A stretch of DNA of 64,000 nucleotides from assembly GCF_004801905.1 (NCBI RefSeq), contig NZ_SSSN01000003.1, forward strand, positions 992,001-1,056,000, in the 5' to 3' direction. The stretch's first letter is position 1; every line of letters starts with the position of its first letter. The notes below the pieces were generated by a model. The model was not told the origin of the DNA and searched no databases. It was given only the letters and a program-made list of their open reading frames with translations. The DNA is from Orlajensenia flava. GTDB lineage: Bacteria; Actinomycetota; Actinomycetes; Actinomycetales; Microbacteriaceae. A program made the position numbers and the translations under genes. Below, one piece after another: positions 1 to 8,485 of the stretch.

Positions 1-568
1 GAGCGCCGACGGCGTCTCGCGCCCGCTGCCCGACCCGTTCCTGGTCGCGGCGACGCAGAACCCCATCGAGTACGAGGGCACCTATACGCTCCCCGAGGCC
101 CAGCTCGACCGGTTCCTGCTCAAGCTCGTACTCGACGTGCCCGAGCGCGAGAGCGAAGTCGAGGTGCTGCGCCGCCACGCCGAGGGATTCGACCCGCGCG
201 ATCTCGCGGCCGCCGGCGTCTCGGCCGTCCTGACCGCCGAGCAACTGCGGGAGGCTCAGCGCTCTGCGGCATCCGTCGGCGCGTCGGAGGATGTCCTGGC
301 GTACATCGTGGATCTCGCCCGAGCCACGCGTCGGAGCCCCTCCGTGCGCCTCGGCGTGAGCCCTCGCGGCACCACCGCCCTGCTCGCCGCCGCGAAGTCG
401 TGGGCGTGGCTGTCTGGCTACGACTCGATCACGCCCGATCACGTGCAGGCCATCGTGATGCCGGTCTGGCGTCACCGCATCCAGATCCGCCCCGAGGCCG
501 AGCTCGAGGGGGTCTCGCCCGACACCATCCTGCGCTCGATCGTTCAGCAGGTACAGGTGCCGATCTGA
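1..568 (+). CDS. MoxR-family AAA+ ATPase (C-terminal part, cut by window edge)
   Basis: The reading frame is open from base 2 of the window, so the 5' end is missing. The visible 188 residues begin inside the AAA+ core, with a sensor-1-like ATQNPIEYEGTY and the LPEAQLDRF arginine-finger/MoxR signature, followed by the helical lid domain. MoxR ATPases act as chaperone-like remodellers and are usually encoded next to DUF58 proteins that recruit a substrate. That arrangement is seen here, because a DUF58 gene starts 2 bases after this stop codon. The specific client is unknown. Confidence 0.93.
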   Translation, partial: SADGVSRPLPDPFLVAATQNPIEYEGTYTLPEAQLDRFLLKLVLDVPERESEVEVLRRHAEGFDPRDLAAAGVSAVLTAEQLREAQRSAASVGASEDVLAYIVDLARATRRSPSVRLGVSPRGTTALLAAAKSWAWLSGYDSITPDHVQAIVMPVWRHRIQIRPEAELEGVSPDTILRSIVQQVQVPI

Positions 569-570
569 TC

Positions 571-1902
571 ATGGTGGTCACCGGGCGGTTCGTGACGTTC
601 GTCGCGGTCGGCGTCGTGCCGGTCGTGGTGTTCGGCGCGCTCGCGCCGAGCGCGGCCGGTCCGGTCCTGGTCGCGTGGCTCCTGCTCTGCATCGCCGTCG
701 TCGTGGTCGACGCGCTGCTCGCTCCGCGTCCCTCCACACTGAAGCTGAGCCGCGTGCTGCCCGCGCGCGTCCGGCTGGGTGAGAGCGTGACGGCCGAACT
801 CGTCGTCACGAACACCGGCCGTCGGCGCCTGCGCGGAGTCCTTCGCGATGCCTGGCAGCCGTCGGCCGGGGCGTCGCTCAGCCGGCAGGGGATCGACCTG
901 CCCGGCGGCGAACGACGGATGCTGACGCTGCGGCTGACTCCGCTCCGTCGCGGGGAGCGCCGCGTCGAGTTCGTCGTCGTGCGTTCGCTCGGCCCACTCG
1001 GCATCGCTGGCCGGCAGGCGCGCATCGACGCGCCCGGCCGCATCCGCGTGCTCCCCCCGTTCACGTCGCGCAAGCACCTGCCGTCGCGGCTGGCGCGGCT
1101 GCGGGAGCTCGACGGGCGCACGGCCGTGATGGTGCGTGGACAGGGCACCGAGTTCGACAGCCTGCGCGAGTACGTGCGCGGCGACGACGTGCGCTCGATC
1201 GACTGGCGGGCCACCGCGCGGCAGGGCAGTCCTGTCGACGCGCCGCAACGCCTGATGGTGCGCACCTGGCGACCCGAGCGCGACCGTCGCGTGGTGATCG
1301 TGGTCGACTCGGCCCGCACGTCGGCCGCTCGGGTGGACGACGAACCACGCATTGACACGGCCTTCGAGGCGTCGCTGCTGCTGGCGGCGCTGGCGTCGCA
1401 CGCGGGCGACCGCGTCGACCTGCTCGTCTGGGATCGCCGGGTGCGCGGCCGCGTGCAGGGAGCGGCGGGAGCAGAACTACTCTCTCGCATGGTCGATGCG
1501 ATGGCGCCGATCGAACCCGAACTCATCGAGGCCGACTGGGCGGGCGTCCCTGCGCTCGTGCGACAGGCCGCCAGCGGCCACGCCCTCGTGGTGCTGATCA
1601 CCTCCATCGAGGCGCCCGGCGCCGCCAGCGGAATGCTCGCGATGCTGCCCCAGCTCACGCGGAGGCACCGCGTTCTGGTGGCTTCCGTCACCGACCCGAC
1701 CGCCCTGCGATCCGTCGGCGACCGGCACGACCTCGAAGGCGTCTACCGGGCCGCCTCGGCCGAGCGCGCGCTGCTCGACGTCGCGCGCGTGAGCGCCGCC
1801 ATCCGTCGTCTCGGTGCCGACGTGGTGACCGGGTCGCCCGCCGACCTGCCGCCAGCACTCGCCGACCGGTACATCGCCCTCAAGGCGGCCGGCCAGCTCT
1901 GA
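571..1902 (+). CDS. DUF58 domain membrane protein
   Basis: A 443-residue protein. Residues about 5-47 form two hydrophobic membrane segments, then a beta-rich region, then the DUF58 hallmark EFDSLREYVRGDD near residues 193-205, followed by SIDWRATAR. The C-terminal part resembles a von Willebrand A-like fold, with VVIVVDSA as the likely strand carrying the first metal-site residues. The start ATG at 571 lies 2 bases after the moxR stop, so the genes are co-transcribed and probably coupled. An upstream in-frame start at 400 would lie inside moxR and was rejected. MoxR-DUF58 pairs are often followed by a transglutaminase-like gene, which is absent here. The function beyond partner of MoxR is unknown. 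Confidence 0.93.
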   Translation: MVVTGRFVTFVAVGVVPVVVFGALAPSAAGPVLVAWLLLCIAVVVVDALLAPRPSTLKLSRVLPARVRLGESVTAELVVTNTGRRRLRGVLRDAWQPSAGASLSRQGIDLPGGERRMLTLRLTPLRRGERRVEFVVVRSLGPLGIAGRQARIDAPGRIRVLPPFTSRKHLPSRLARLRELDGRTAVMVRGQGTEFDSLREYVRGDDVRSIDWRATARQGSPVDAPQRLMVRTWRPERDRRVVIVVDSARTSAARVDDEPRIDTAFEASLLLAALASHAGDRVDLLVWDRRVRGRVQGAAGAELLSRMVDAMAPIEPELIEADWAGVPALVRQAASGHALVVLITSIEAPGAASGMLAMLPQLTRRHRVLVASVTDPTALRSVGDRHDLEGVYRAASAERALLDVARVSAAIRRLGADVVTGSPADLPPALADRYIALKAAGQL

Positions 1903-2021
1903 GCGCTCGTCATCATTCGACATCCCGCGACGCCGACGGATGACGCGTGGCCCCGATGGATAGCCTGATGGCCGACCGACGCCGGTCGACATCCCTCCCC
2001 TTAACCTTCTGGAGCACAGCC

Positions 2022-2795
2022 ATGCCTGAAACCGACGCCCCCGCCGTCGTCCCCATCGAAGCCAGCCCGACCCGCTATGCTCGCTGGGCTGCCGAGGTGG
2101 CCGGAACCTTCGTCCTCGTCTTCGGCGTGATCGGCACGGCGATCTTCGCAGCGGGCTTCGCCGCCGGGAAGGGCGGCTTCAACGTCGGATTCCTCGGCGT
2201 CGCGCTCGCGCTCGGTCTGTCCGTCCTCGTCTCGGCCTACGCGTTCGGCCCCATCTCGGGCGGCCACTTCAACCCCGCTGTGACCATCGGGCTCGCAACC
2301 GCCGGCCGCTTCGACTGGAAGGACGTCATCGGCTACGTCGTGGCCCAGCTCGTCGGCGGAATCCTCGCCTCGACGCTGCTGCTCGCGATCCTCGCCGGCT
2401 CGAAAGCGTTCTCGGTGCTGTGGTTCCGGGGCGCATCGACCGGCTGGGGTGTGCTCTCCCCCGGCGGCTACAGCCTCCTGTCGGTGCTGCTGATCGAGGT
2501 CATCGCCACCGCGATCCTCGTCTACGTGATCCTCGGCGTCACGAGCTCGCGCGGCGCCGTCGGCTTCGCCCCGCTGGCCATCGGTTTCACGCTCACGCTG
2601 CTCGCGCTCATCGCCATCCCGGTCTCCAACGGCTCGTTCAACCCGGCCCGCTCCATCGCCACGGCGATCTACGGAGGACCGGATGCGATCTCCCAGGTCT
2701 GGCTCACGATCATCGCGCCCATCGTCGGGGCACTCATCGCCGGGTCGACCTTCCGCTTCCTCTTCGACCGCACGAACAAGCTCGCGTCGGCGTAG
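2022..2795 (+). CDS. Aquaporin / MIP-family channel
   Basis: A 257-residue integral membrane protein of the major intrinsic protein family, which passes water or small neutral solutes. Both signature loops are present: HFNPAVT with NPA at residues 84-86 and SFNPARS with NPA at 207-209. Six hydrophobic segments surround them. The length and the arginine after the second NPA fit an AqpZ-like water channel better than a glycerol facilitator, but the solute was not determined. The start is the ATG at 2022 with a GGAG ribosome site at 2011-2014. A start at 1947 is possible but lacks such a site. The stop codon lies inside the first unit of a 10-bp tandem repeat. Confidence 0.95.
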   Translation: MPETDAPAVVPIEASPTRYARWAAEVAGTFVLVFGVIGTAIFAAGFAAGKGGFNVGFLGVALALGLSVLVSAYAFGPISGGHFNPAVTIGLATAGRFDWKDVIGYVVAQLVGGILASTLLLAILAGSKAFSVLWFRGASTGWGVLSPGGYSLLSVLLIEVIATAILVYVILGVTSSRGAVGFAPLAIGFTLTLLALIAIPVSNGSFNPARSIATAIYGGPDAISQVWLTIIAPIVGALIAGSTFRFLFDRTNKLASA

Positions 2796-2920
2796 AGCGG
2801 CGTAGGTCGGCGTAGGTCGGCGTAGCTCGTCGTAGCTCGTCGTAGCTCGGCGTAGGTCGTCGTAGCTCGTCGCAGGCCGGCGTAGGTCGTCGTAGCTCGT
2901 CGCAGGCCGGCGTAGCTCGG
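2791..2920. repeat. 13 tandem copies of a 10-bp unit CGTAGSTCGK
   Basis: From 2791 to 2920 the sequence is thirteen consecutive 10-base units of the type CGTAG[CG]TCG[GT], with two units degenerated to CGCAGGCCGG. A 30-base higher-order unit is repeated exactly at 2851-2880 and 2881-2910. The array begins on the aquaporin stop codon. There are no spacers of CRISPR type. Its role is unknown. Confidence 0.9.
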
Positions 2921-2952
2921 CGGGCGCGCGACAGCCCGGCTTCTTGTCCCGC

Positions 2953-3031
2953 ATTCAGGCAACAGCGAGCTGCTCAGGACGTTTCCAAGAAATCCGGCCT
3001 GAGCAGCGCACCGTCGCCTGATCCGCGTGCG
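2953..3031. repeat. Palindromic repeat element, copy 1
   Basis: An element of about 80 bases that recurs at 3099-3177 with scattered differences. It contains a perfect 10-bp inverted repeat, GCTGCTCAGG at 2969-2978 and CCTGAGCAGC at 2998-3007. Outside that lies a second pair, TCAGGC at 2955-2960 and GCCTGA at 3016-3021. It would fold into a long hairpin, and it lies between the convergent aquaporin and SpoIIM-like genes, so it may also serve as a terminator. Confidence 0.8.
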
Positions 3032-3098
3032 TGTACTCGGTGTACTGGGCGTGCGCCCGGGTGGCCCATCCGGTCGTTTGGCACACGATGAGTTCTGA

Positions 3099-3177
3099 AT
3101 TCAGGCAATAGCGAGCTGGTCAGGACGTTTCCGAGGAATCCGACCTGAGCAGCGGGCTATCGCCTGATCCGCGTGCG
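3099..3177. repeat. Palindromic repeat element, copy 2
   Basis: The second copy of the element at 2953-3031, in the same orientation. Its outer arms TCAGGCAATAGC (3101-3112) and GCTATCGCCTGA (3156-3167) pair better than in copy 1. Bases on both sides have changed together, from AACAGC to AATAGC and from ACCGTC to GCTATC. This suggests the folded structure is maintained. The whole 2796-3204 gap holds only repeats and no credible gene. Confidence 0.8.
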
Positions 3178-3204
3178 TTCACTCGGGCGCGGCGGGGCGC
3201 GCGG

Positions 3205-4200
3205 TCAGCCCGCGATGAGCTGTCGCGCGCCCGCTTCGAACTCGCCCATGTCGCCGGTTTCGCCGGCGCGCGCGGCACGGCGACCGACCACGAGCATGTA
3301 CGTGTAGAACAGCCCGGCGGCCACGACACCGATCGCCAGCTTCACCGGCCACGGCAGCGGCGACGGCGTGACGAAGCCCTCGATGATTCCCGATACGAAC
3401 AGGGCGATCGCCAGGCCGATGGCCACGATGAACAATGCGCGCGCATCCTCGGCGAGGGCCTGCCCTCGGGTGCGGGCGCCGGGCGCGATCCACGCCCAGA
3501 AGATGCGCAACCCAGCCGCGGCTGCCACGAACACGCAGCTCAGTTCGAGCAGGCCGTGCGGAAGGATGTACTGGAAGAACACGTCCCCGCGGCCGTAGGC
3601 GAACATGATGCCCGCTGAGACGCCGATGTTCATGGCGTTGCCGATGATGACGTAGGGCACGAAGAAGCCGGTGATGCCGAGCGCGATGCACTGGGCGGCC
3701 ACCCAGGCGTTGTTCGTCCACACGGCCCCGGCGAATGAGGCGGCCGGGTTCTCGGAGTAGTAGCCGACGAACTTCTCGTCGACGAGCGCGCGGCGTTGCT
3801 CCTCGGTGCCGAAGGATGCCAGCACCTGGGGGTCGCCGAGCGCCCACCAGGCGTACAGCGCCGCGATGATGACCGTGACCACCGCAACGGCGAGGGTCAG
3901 CCAGCGCAACCGCCAGAGTGCGGCGGGCAGCTGCAGCACGAAGAATCGCGGGACGAGGGAGAACAGGTTGGCGCTCGGCGCGGTGAATCGCCCTCGCGCG
4001 CGGGACAGGGAGACCGACAGGCGATCGCCCTGCACCGTGGACCCGGCGGTGGTCTTGATGGCCGACAGTCCCGTCGCGCCGCCCTGGTAGGCGGTGATGA
4101 GTTCGTCGGCCTCGGCGCCGCTCAGGGAACGACGGCTGCTGAGCGCGTCGAGTCGCTCCCAGTCCGGGTTGTGGGCGGCCGTGTAGGCGTCGAGATCCAT
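3205..4200 (-). CDS. SpoIIM-like (stage II sporulation protein M family) membrane protein
   Basis: A 331-residue multi-pass membrane protein of the SpoIIM-like/DUF95 family. It starts with the family-typical MDLDAYTAAHNPDWERL, has an N-terminal soluble helical part, and then at least five hydrophobic segments from about residue 90 on. In actinobacteria such proteins sit next to RDD proteins and moxR/DUF58 genes, as here. The family role is unknown in non-sporulating species. The ATG at 4200 was chosen over an in-frame ATG at 4218 because of the conserved N terminus. Only 16 bases separate this start codon from that of the divergent RDD gene. Confidence 0.9.
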   Translation of the reverse strand: MDLDAYTAAHNPDWERLDALSSRRSLSGAEADELITAYQGGATGLSAIKTTAGSTVQGDRLSVSLSRARGRFTAPSANLFSLVPRFFVLQLPAALWRLRWLTLAVAVVTVIIAALYAWWALGDPQVLASFGTEEQRRALVDEKFVGYYSENPAASFAGAVWTNNAWVAAQCIALGITGFFVPYVIIGNAMNIGVSAGIMFAYGRGDVFFQYILPHGLLELSCVFVAAAAGLRIFWAWIAPGARTRGQALAEDARALFIVAIGLAIALFVSGIIEGFVTPSPLPWPVKLAIGVVAAGLFYTYMLVVGRRAARAGETGDMGEFEAGARQLIAG

Positions 4201-4204
4201 CTGC

Positions 4205-4213
4205 TTAGATACT
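4205..4213. promoter_or_regulatory. Probable bidirectional promoter core for two leaderless genes
   Basis: The start codons at 4200 (minus) and 4217 (plus) are only 16 bases apart. The spacer has one AT-rich patch. On the plus strand TTAGAT (4205-4210) ends 6 bases before the ATG, and on the minus strand TATCTA (4211-4206) ends 5 bases before the other ATG. Both are placed where a -10 box of a leaderless message should be. No ribosome-binding sequence is visible for either gene. This is inference from spacing. Confidence 0.5.
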
Positions 4214-4216
4214 GGC

Positions 4217-5023
4217 ATGGCGCAGCGTGTGACGGGTGAGGCTGTCGCGTTCGATGTGCAACCGGCGAGCATCATGCTGCGCGCCGCGGGAACCATCATC
4301 GATGCGATCGTCTACGTCGGCGCTCTCGGCATCACCGCCTGGCTGGTCACGTGGCTGGCGGGGGACGCCATCGATCCCACCGCCATGCGCGCCCTCGGCA
4401 TCGCCGGCCTGGTGCTGTTCCTCCTCGGCGCGCCCATGGTCGTCGAGACCGCGAGCCACGGCCGATCGCTCGGCAAGCTCGCGGTGGGAGCGCGGATCGT
4501 GCGCGACGACGGGGGTGCCATCCAGCTGCGTCACGCGTTCATCCGTGCCCTGATGGGTGTCCTCGAGATCTACCTGACCTTCGGGGGCATCGCTGCACTC
4601 GTCGGCCTGCTGAACGACCGCGCGAAGCGGCTGGGCGACCTGATGGCGGGCACCTACAGCCAGCTCGAACGCGTCCCGCACTACCAGCCGAACCTCGCGC
4701 CCGTTCCGCCATCACTCGCGCAGTGGGCTCTGACCGTCGACGTCGCGCGACTGCCTGACGGGCTATCACGGCGCATGGCGCAGTTCCTCGCGCAGGCCCA
4801 CGGCATGATGCCGGCCACCCGCGGGCGCCTGGCCGCATCCCTCGCCGAGGAGGCGTCGCCCTACGTCTCCCCCATCCCCTTCACCCCTGCCGAGAACTTC
4901 ATCGTCGCCGTGACCGCGGTGCGACGCGAGCGGGAGGCGGTCGCCCTTGCGGCCGAGCGCGCCCACCTCGACGCCCTCTCGCCGATGCTGGCCGGCAATC
5001 CGCACGCCTTCCCCGATCGATAG
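4217..5023 (+). CDS. RDD-family membrane protein
   Basis: A 268-residue protein with an RDD domain. The first hydrophobic segment, after IMLRAAGTIIDAI, carries the Arg-Asp pattern that names the family, and the second is followed by SHGRSLGKLAVGARIV. A third membrane helix and DRAKRLGDLMAG end the domain near residue 150, and the remaining 110 residues are soluble. RDD proteins are poorly understood and are linked to ion homeostasis in some bacteria. Divergent neighbour is the SpoIIM-like gene, with which it shares a very short promoter region. No Shine-Dalgarno sequence is visible before the ATG. Confidence 0.92.
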   Translation: MAQRVTGEAVAFDVQPASIMLRAAGTIIDAIVYVGALGITAWLVTWLAGDAIDPTAMRALGIAGLVLFLLGAPMVVETASHGRSLGKLAVGARIVRDDGGAIQLRHAFIRALMGVLEIYLTFGGIAALVGLLNDRAKRLGDLMAGTYSQLERVPHYQPNLAPVPPSLAQWALTVDVARLPDGLSRRMAQFLAQAHGMMPATRGRLAASLAEEASPYVSPIPFTPAENFIVAVTAVRREREAVALAAERAHLDALSPMLAGNPHAFPDR

Positions 5024-5032
5024 GAGCACCCC

Positions 5033-5629
5033 ATGGCCGACGTCCTTCTGTTCCACCACGCCCTCGGACTCACCCCGGAGGTGGTCTGGTTCGCCGACGC
5101 CCTCCGAGCGGCCGGCCACACGGTCACCACCCCCGACCTCTACGACGGGCGGACGTTCGACGACCTCGACGAGGGAATCGCCCACGCCGGCGAGCTCGGC
5201 TTCGACGAGGTGCGGGCGGCCGGGGTGAAGGCGGCGGATGACCTGCCGGAGCGCCTCGTCTACATGGGGATGTCGCTCGGTGTGATGCCGGCGCAGGAAC
5301 TCGCGCAGAAGCGGGCCGGTGCGGCCGGAGCCGTGCTCATCAGCTCCTTCGTCGCGTTGGGCTACTTCGGAGACGAGTGGCCGGCGGGTGTTCCCGTGCA
5401 GGTGCACGGCATGGACGCCGATCCGATCTTCGCCGGCGAGGGCGACCTCGAGGCAGCGCAGGCGCTGGTGGCATCCGGAGCCGACGCCCACCTGTATCTG
5501 TATGCGGGCGACGCGCACTTGCTCGTGCAGGCCGAACCGCCCGTCGACGACATCGCCGCATTCGAGGTTCTCGACGCGACGCTGAGGTTCCTGGGCGAGA
5601 TCGACAGCGCGGCGACGTCAGCCGACTGA
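5033..5629 (+). CDS. Dienelactone hydrolase-like alpha/beta hydrolase
   Basis: A 198-residue alpha/beta hydrolase of the dienelactone hydrolase family. The nucleophile elbow reads GMSLG with Ser at about residue 81, where classical dienelactone hydrolases have Cys. The likely acid is in HGMDADP near residue 128, and the His is in GDAHL near residue 161. The cytoplasmic substrate cannot be told from sequence. It starts 9 bases after the RDD gene with a GGAG site, so it is probably in the same transcript. It ends 20 bases before the convergent ahcY stop. Confidence 0.9.
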   Translation: MADVLLFHHALGLTPEVVWFADALRAAGHTVTTPDLYDGRTFDDLDEGIAHAGELGFDEVRAAGVKAADDLPERLVYMGMSLGVMPAQELAQKRAGAAGAVLISSFVALGYFGDEWPAGVPVQVHGMDADPIFAGEGDLEAAQALVASGADAHLYLYAGDAHLLVQAEPPVDDIAAFEVLDATLRFLGEIDSAATSAD

Positions 5630-5649
5630 GCCGCCGCGCTCATCCGCAG

Positions 5650-7131
<1,482 letters not shown>

Positions 7132-7217
7132 GTGAACCATTCTCGCAGCACGCGGCCGTACGGGCGAAAGCCGCTGGACGAGACGCCGCCGCTCGGCGTC
7201 GCCCGCGCTCCGTCGCG

Positions 7218-7404
7218 GTGCCATAACGCGCATCCGCTCGCGCTACAACGCGCCCCTGCTCCCGCCGCAGCGCCGGACGCCCGACGTCTCACGCCAACCG
7301 CAACAGTGCCATAACGCGCATCCGCCCGCGCCATATCGCACATCCCGACGACTAACGGTGCTGTAACGCGCATCCCGTCGACGAGCGGTGCCACAACGCG
7401 CACC
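7218..7404. repeat. Dispersed copies of GTGCCATAACGCGCATCC upstream of ahcY
   Basis: The 314-base gap between ahcY and the exonuclease gene contains no gene but several copies of an 18-base motif. Exact copies lie at 7218-7235 and 7306-7323, and variants at 7240-7254, 7328-7345, 7358-7375 and 7388-7404. On the minus strand the motif reads GGATGCGCGTTATGGCAC. The copies sit in the ahcY promoter side of the gap, so they could be regulatory or a genome-wide intergenic repeat. Confidence 0.75.
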
Positions 7405-7445
7405 GCGCGGGACGTGCGAGCCGTGGGCGCGCGCTCAGGCCCCGC

Positions 7446-8366
7446 TCACCCGAGCGCCTTCAGGGCCCGGGCGAGCGAGCCGCCGAGGTTCCATTCCGCG
7501 GTCAACGCGTCGACATCCGCGCGGGCAGTGGCCGAGAGCGGACGGATAGCGGCATCCACCTCGCCAAGGTCGAGGTCGCGCACCACCTCGACCACCGTCG
7601 GCGCGACATCCAGGTAGTCGGAGGCCGCCACGATCTTCGCGCGGACGGATGCCGAGAGCGCGACGTCCGGATCGCTCGCTGCGGCGCGGATGCCGTCGAG
7701 GTCGCCGAACTCCGCGAGCAACCCGGCGGCGGTCTTCTCCCCGATCCCGGCGACGCCCGGCAGGCCGTCCGATGCGTCGCCGCGCATCACCGCGAAGTCG
7801 GCGTACTGGGCCGCCGCGACGCCGTACTTCGCGCGCACCACGGCATCCGTCACCAGCTCCAGCCGGCTCATGCCGCGTGCCGTGTAGATGATGCGGATGT
7901 CGGCCTCGTCGTCGGCGAGTTGGAACAGGTCGCGGTCGCCGGTCACGACATCGACCGGCATCGACGCCTGTGTCGCGAGGGTGCCGATGACGTCGTCGGC
8001 CTCATGATCGGGCGCGCCCACGACGGGGATGCCGAGCAACCCGAGGAGCTCGCTGATCATCGGCACTTGAGGCGAGAGGAGGTCTGGCACCTCCTCGACG
8101 TCCACTCCTTCCGGCACCTCGCGCGCCACCCGATGAGCCTTGTAGCTCGGGATCAGGTCCACGCGCCAGGAGGGACGCCAGCTCTCATCCCAGCACGCGA
8201 CCAGATGCGTCGGCCCGAAGTCCGAAACGAGGCGCGCGATGAAGTCCAGCAGCCCGCGCACGCCGTTGACCGACCGCCCGTCGGCCGCCTTGATGGTGTC
8301 GGGGATGCCGTAGAACGCGCGGAAGTACAGCGACGCGGTGTCGAGGAGCATCAGTCGCTCGGTCAT
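7446..8366 (-). CDS. 5'-3' exonuclease (stand-alone PolA N-terminal domain / flap endonuclease type)
   Basis: A 306-residue protein matching the 5'-nuclease domain of DNA polymerase I without the polymerase. Metal-binding acidic motifs are visible: LLDTASLYFRAFYG at the N terminus, DHEADDVIGTLA and VTGDRDLFQLADD in the middle, then the helix-hairpin-helix segment GLPGVAGIGEKTA. Such paralogues process flaps or RNA primers and occur widely in actinobacteria beside a full-length polA. It is divergent from the DEAD-box helicase gene. The start ATG at 8366 fits the conserved N terminus. Confidence 0.93.
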   Translation of the reverse strand: MTERLMLLDTASLYFRAFYGIPDTIKAADGRSVNGVRGLLDFIARLVSDFGPTHLVACWDESWRPSWRVDLIPSYKAHRVAREVPEGVDVEEVPDLLSPQVPMISELLGLLGIPVVGAPDHEADDVIGTLATQASMPVDVVTGDRDLFQLADDEADIRIIYTARGMSRLELVTDAVVRAKYGVAAAQYADFAVMRGDASDGLPGVAGIGEKTAAGLLAEFGDLDGIRAAASDPDVALSASVRAKIVAASDYLDVAPTVVEVVRDLDLGEVDAAIRPLSATARADVDALTAEWNLGGSLARALKALG

Positions 8367-8485
8367 GTGCCGATCATGGCACGAACGGCTGCATCCGTCG
8401 CGCGGACGACCGCCGGCGCCCGCTCAAGGCCCGGACGCGGGCATCGACGCAGCCGGCGCGCCGCTGGAGGACTACCGTTGAGGCT

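Noticed and set aside
2001-2954. Long minus-strand frame with DDLRRPATSY repeats
   Set aside because: It is the 10-bp tandem repeat translated plus the antisense of the aquaporin gene.
2791-3177. CRISPR array
   Set aside because: Tandem units have no unique spacers, and no cas genes are near.
7132-7300. SAH riboswitch before ahcY
   Set aside because: No match to the conserved core of the riboswitch was seen; the region holds repeats instead.
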